Assembly: GCA_022424805.1 (NCBI GenBank)
Contig: JAKMGR010000519.1
Span: 1-8,507 of the forward strand
Direction of reading: 5' to 3'
From: Verrucomicrobiales bacterium
GTDB taxonomy: Bacteria > Verrucomicrobiota > Verrucomicrobiia > Verrucomicrobiales > DEV007
DNA length: 8,507 nt
In this document: positions 6,222-8,507 of the stretch, piece by piece
How the letters are laid out: every line of letters begins with the position of its first letter
How positions within the stretch are numbered: position 1 is the stretch's first letter
Translations under genes and position numbers: made by a program
Notes under the pieces: generated by a model
Told to the model about the DNA's origin: nothing
What the model saw: only the letters and a program-made list of their open reading frames with translations
Databases searched by the model: none

Positions 6222-6231
6222 CACCTCCTGA

Positions 6232-7044
6232 ATGGAAGCTGTCGGCCTCTATATATCCCAACATTGGAAGCACGCTCTCGAGATCGTGATTCTTTGGGCG
6301 ATCATTTACAGCACCTACAAGTATTTCCGAGCCACTCGCGGCGCCCGGATTTTTACTGCGCTGGTGGGAATGTATATTGGCATGACTTTGCTCTCGGAAT
6401 GGCTCGACCTTACCGTGATTGGATGGCTGCTCAAATACGTTTCTGTTTTTCTGGCCATCGCCCTCGTTATCATTTTCCAGCCGGAGCTACGACGTGCGCT
6501 GGCTGAGTTGGGAAGTCACCGGATCTTTTCCTCGTTGACGGAAGAGGTTCGTGTTCGCTTTGTCGATGATCTCATCGAGATGGTAGAAACCCTTTCCGGT
6601 CGCCGTACTGGGGCACTGATTGCATTGGAGCGCGGTATCGATCTCAAGCAATACCTCGAAACAGGGACGGAGATGGATTGCGTGATGTCTCTTGAACTCG
6701 TCAACACCATATTTTACAGCGGGACTACGCTGCACGATGGGGGGATGGTGATTCGCGTCGCAGACGAACGCATCTCGGGTGCCGGATGCGTTTTCCCGCT
6801 TAACCAGAGAGAGCTTGGCGATCAGAGCATCGGTCTACGTCACCGCGCTGCGATGGGAATTACGGAAGAGTCGGATGCGATTGCTCTTGTTGTCTCGGAA
6901 GAGACTGGTGCCATTTCTATTGCCGTTGGCGGAAAACTGGAGCGCGATCTGGGCGAGGAGGAGTTAAAGGTTCGGCTGAAGGAGTTGTTGAGCAATCAAG
7001 AGCACAACGACGAAGAGTCGGAAGAGGAGGGGCACGATGATTAA
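6232..7044 (+). CDS. cdaA: Membrane diadenylate cyclase CdaA (DacA/YbbP type)
   Basis: CdaA makes the second messenger c-di-AMP from two ATP and is anchored in the cytoplasmic membrane with the catalytic DAC domain inside. The 270-aa sequence has the CdaA layout: three hydrophobic segments at about residues 15-31, 40-58 and 62-82, the hallmark FQPELRRALAELG (82-94), then the DAC domain. Catalytic motifs are LHDGGMVI, where the usual DGA reads DGG (Asp169-Gly170-Gly171), and LRHRAAMGI with Arg203-His204-Arg205. VVSEETGAISIAVGGKL follows as in the family. The C-terminus ends in a very acidic tail (NDEESEEEGHDD). Assignment over DisA is clear: there are three membrane segments and no DNA-binding helix-hairpin-helix region. 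The ATG at 6232 gives a normal CdaA N-terminus; its leader carries CACCTCCT, the reverse of a Shine-Dalgarno. The gene overlaps the next one by 8 bases and precedes glmM, the classic c-di-AMP operon. Confidence 0.96.
   Translation: MEAVGLYISQHWKHALEIVILWAIIYSTYKYFRATRGARIFTALVGMYIGMTLLSEWLDLTVIGWLLKYVSVFLAIALVIIFQPELRRALAELGSHRIFSSLTEEVRVRFVDDLIEMVETLSGRRTGALIALERGIDLKQYLETGTEMDCVMSLELVNTIFYSGTTLHDGGMVIRVADERISGAGCVFPLNQRELGDQSIGLRHRAAMGITEESDAIALVVSEETGAISIAVGGKLERDLGEEELKVRLKELLSNQEHNDEESEEEGHDD
7025..7030 (+). promoter_or_regulatory. Strong Shine-Dalgarno for the cdaR-like gene
   Basis: AGGAGG sits 6 bases before the ATG at 7037, inside the codons for the acidic tail of CdaA. It is the only consensus ribosome-binding site in front of a supported gene in this window, and it settles the start of the short downstream gene. 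Confidence 0.75.
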
Positions 7045-7267
7045 GTCCTTTTTCCAGTCGAATTTGCGCGGAAAACTTGCCTCGCTTCTTGTTGCTATCG
7101 CAATCTGGTATCTGATCAAATCGCACCTCGATGCCGAGAATCCGACTTTCCCTGTTCCAGGAACGACCACGGCTCCTGTGCCGCGCTCAACGAACGGGCC
7201 AAATCTGGATGACACATTGCTTGGTCCGCTTGCGCCTCCCGTTCCAGGGAATGATGCCGCCAACTGA
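7037..7267 (+). CDS. Small membrane-anchored protein in the CdaR position, lacking YbbR domains
   Basis: The gene lies between cdaA and glmM, where the cyclase regulator CdaR (YbbR) is normally found, and starts 8 bases inside the end of cdaA, so translation is coupled. The 76-aa product begins like the membrane anchor of YbbR proteins: SNLRGKLASLLVAIAIWYL (8-26), with basic residues before a single helix at about 14-27. CdaR proteins normally continue with several extracytoplasmic YbbR repeats and reach 300 or more residues; here only a Pro/Thr-rich tail follows (35-76), with three PVP units (PVPGT, APVPRS, PPVPGN). The stop at 7265-7267 is clean and glmM begins 51 bases later, leaving no room for lost domains. 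Orientation should be N-in with the tail outside. That this is a reduced CdaR is inferred from position and the anchor; it may instead be an unrelated small membrane protein. Confidence 0.78.
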   Translation: MIKSFFQSNLRGKLASLLVAIAIWYLIKSHLDAENPTFPVPGTTTAPVPRSTNGPNLDDTLLGPLAPPVPGNDAAN

Positions 7268-7287
7268 TCCCGGTGCGGAATCTCGGT

Positions 7288-7317
7288 GAAAGGGCGTGCG
7301 CCCGAAACTTTCTTTTT
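7288..7317 (+). promoter_or_regulatory. Hairpin and T run just before glmM, possible attenuator
   Basis: GAAAG (7288-7292) can pair with CTTTC (7308-7312), and GGC (7293-7295) with GCC (7300-7302) around a GTGC loop, leaving a 5-base bulge (7303-7307). Five T residues (7313-7317) follow and the glmM ATG begins at 7319. An alternative smaller stem pairs GGGC (7292-7295) with GCCC (7300-7303). The arrangement resembles a weak intrinsic terminator or attenuator between the cdaR-like gene and glmM. It replaces the ribosome-binding site one would expect here. Confidence 0.3.
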
Positions 7318-7318
7318 C

Positions 7319-8507
7319 ATGACGGAATCAAAACGACAATTTTTCGGAACCGACGGTATTCGAGGTCGTGCCAATGAAGGCCCATTGACACCTTGTAGTG
7401 TGGTTCGGTTAGGTCGGGCGGCGGCAAAAGTGCTGATTCCCGATCCTGGATCGCAACGAACCTGGCCCACTGTGGTTATCGGGAAAGATACACGCCAGTC
7501 CGGTGACATGCTCGAAAGTGCGATCGCGGCCGGTCTGACCAGCTGCGGAGTCGACGTTCGTCTCGCAGGCGTCGTCCCAACACCTGCTATCGCAATGCTT
7601 ACGCGGAAAACAGGCGCTGCTTTTGGCATCGTAATTTCCGCCTCTCATAATCCCTTTGCGGACAATGGGATCAAATTTTTCGGCCCGGATGGATTCAAGC
7701 TCGATGATTCGGTCGAACTCGAAATCGAGCGATGCATGCTGGAGGACTCAGGCGCGGATCCCGATTCCATGATCGGTCGCATTTCCACAATGGAGGATGC
7801 CGCAGAGAGATACATCGACTTCGTTCGGGCGGGAGTAGAGGATGCGGAATTGCTTCGCGGATTGCATATCGCTCTTGATGCAGCGAATGGCGCTGCCTAC
7901 CAGACCAGCGAAACGATTCTTCGCTCGCTCGGAGCAAAGGTGACGACTTTTCACAACCAGCCCAGTGGCATCAACATTAACGAAGCTTGCGGCTGCACAC
8001 ATGCTGAAGTGATTGAGCAGATTGTTCGCGAGACAGGTGCTGATGTAGGAGTATCTCATGATGGCGACGCCGATCGCGTGCTTCTCTGCGACGAAGCCGG
8101 GTCTGTTCTCGATGGAGACGAAATCATGGCCATCGCTGCCGTCGCTGCTTTGGAAAGCAAATCGCTCGCAGGTGATACACTTGTCGCAACGGTGATGAGC
8201 AATGCCGGCCTCGATGCTGCGGTGGAAGAGGCTGGCGGAAAAGTCGCCCGCGCTGCTGTCGGCGATCGTTACGTCCTCGAATTGATGAAAGAGCACGGTT
8301 ACCGCCTCGGAGGGGAACAGAGTGGTCATTTTATTTTTCTCGATCACAACACCACCGGCGATGGGATCGTATCGGCAGTTCAGTTGCTGCGCTTTATGAG
8401 AGAAAAAGGGCAGCCACTCTGCGAGCTGCGCAAGGTGATGACGAAACTCCCGCAAGCCCAGCGCAACGTCCGCGTTTCTTCCAAGCCGACGGTCGAAAGC
8501 ATGGCAG
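7319..8507 (+). CDS. glmM: Phosphoglucosamine mutase, 3'-truncated by window edge
   Basis: GlmM interconverts glucosamine-6-phosphate and glucosamine-1-phosphate in the cytoplasm, on the way to UDP-GlcNAc for peptidoglycan and lipopolysaccharide. The first 396 codons of an expected ~450 are present. The N-terminus FFGTDGIRGRAN (8-19) is the family signature. The active-site serine is Ser109 in ISASHNP (106-112), the metal loop is DGDADR (248-253), and the sugar-recognition loop is GGEQSGH (331-337). The DGDADR form and GEQSGH favour GlmM over phosphomannomutase or phosphoglucomutase. The C-terminal phosphate-binding domain lies beyond the window. The ATG at 7319 is set by the signature spacing; its leader is pyrimidine-rich with no Shine-Dalgarno and follows a hairpin. 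In several Gram-positive bacteria CdaA and CdaR contact GlmM, which restrains the cyclase; linkage here suggests the same pairing. Confidence 0.97.
   Translation, partial: MTESKRQFFGTDGIRGRANEGPLTPCSVVRLGRAAAKVLIPDPGSQRTWPTVVIGKDTRQSGDMLESAIAAGLTSCGVDVRLAGVVPTPAIAMLTRKTGAAFGIVISASHNPFADNGIKFFGPDGFKLDDSVELEIERCMLEDSGADPDSMIGRISTMEDAAERYIDFVRAGVEDAELLRGLHIALDAANGAAYQTSETILRSLGAKVTTFHNQPSGININEACGCTHAEVIEQIVRETGADVGVSHDGDADRVLLCDEAGSVLDGDEIMAIAAVAALESKSLAGDTLVATVMSNAGLDAAVEEAGGKVARAAVGDRYVLELMKEHGYRLGGEQSGHFIFLDHNTTGDGIVSAVQLLRFMREKGQPLCELRKVMTKLPQAQRNVRVSSKPTVESMA

Noticed and set aside
7748..8455. A 235-codon leftward frame opposite glmM.
   Set aside because: The sense frame encodes GlmM with its metal and sugar loops in exactly this stretch.

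Overview
The window is chromosomal housekeeping DNA, most likely from a member of the Verrucomicrobiota. The phylum call is an inference. It rests on a secreted protein with an SHD1-like N-terminal domain of the sort common in Planctomycetes and Verrucomicrobia, together with the overall look of the proteins. I see no insertion sequence, phage gene, CRISPR array, tRNA or rRNA. Ten genes are well supported, two of them cut by the window edges, and one further small ORF is a candidate.

Left part (1-3090): the 3' two-thirds of dnaJ runs rightward and ends at base 794. It converges head-on with a leftward block made of a putative 50-aa ORF, holA (DNA polymerase III delta) and the exported SHD1-like protein. 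The stop codons of dnaJ and the SHD1 gene abut with no base between them. The gap between holA and the SHD1 gene carries a stop-free but start-less frame that may be a gene remnant.

Right part (3241-8507): everything runs rightward with short gaps. The order is a class I aspartate-type aminotransferase, a GNAT acetyltransferase, an inositol-monophosphatase family enzyme, ispF (MEP isoprenoid pathway), cdaA (membrane diadenylate cyclase), a 76-aa membrane-anchored protein in the place of cdaR, and glmM (phosphoglucosamine mutase, cut by the window end). The last three match the well-known cdaA-cdaR-glmM arrangement that links c-di-AMP signalling to peptidoglycan precursor synthesis. Here the middle gene is reduced to one membrane helix and a proline-rich tail, with no YbbR domain. 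ispF upstream adds supply of isoprenoid precursors, including those for the undecaprenyl carrier lipid, so the right end reads as an envelope-precursor and c-di-AMP cluster.

Translation signals are notable. Almost no start codon has a Shine-Dalgarno sequence. The one strong AGGAGG belongs to the cdaR-like gene, whose start overlaps the cdaA stop. The aminotransferase gene and ispF share a nearly identical block right up to and across the ATG, with a possible -10 element so close that the transcripts may be leaderless. The most interesting items are the reduced CdaR, the DGG in place of the usual DGA in the cyclase, the shared leader block and the start-less frame after holA.
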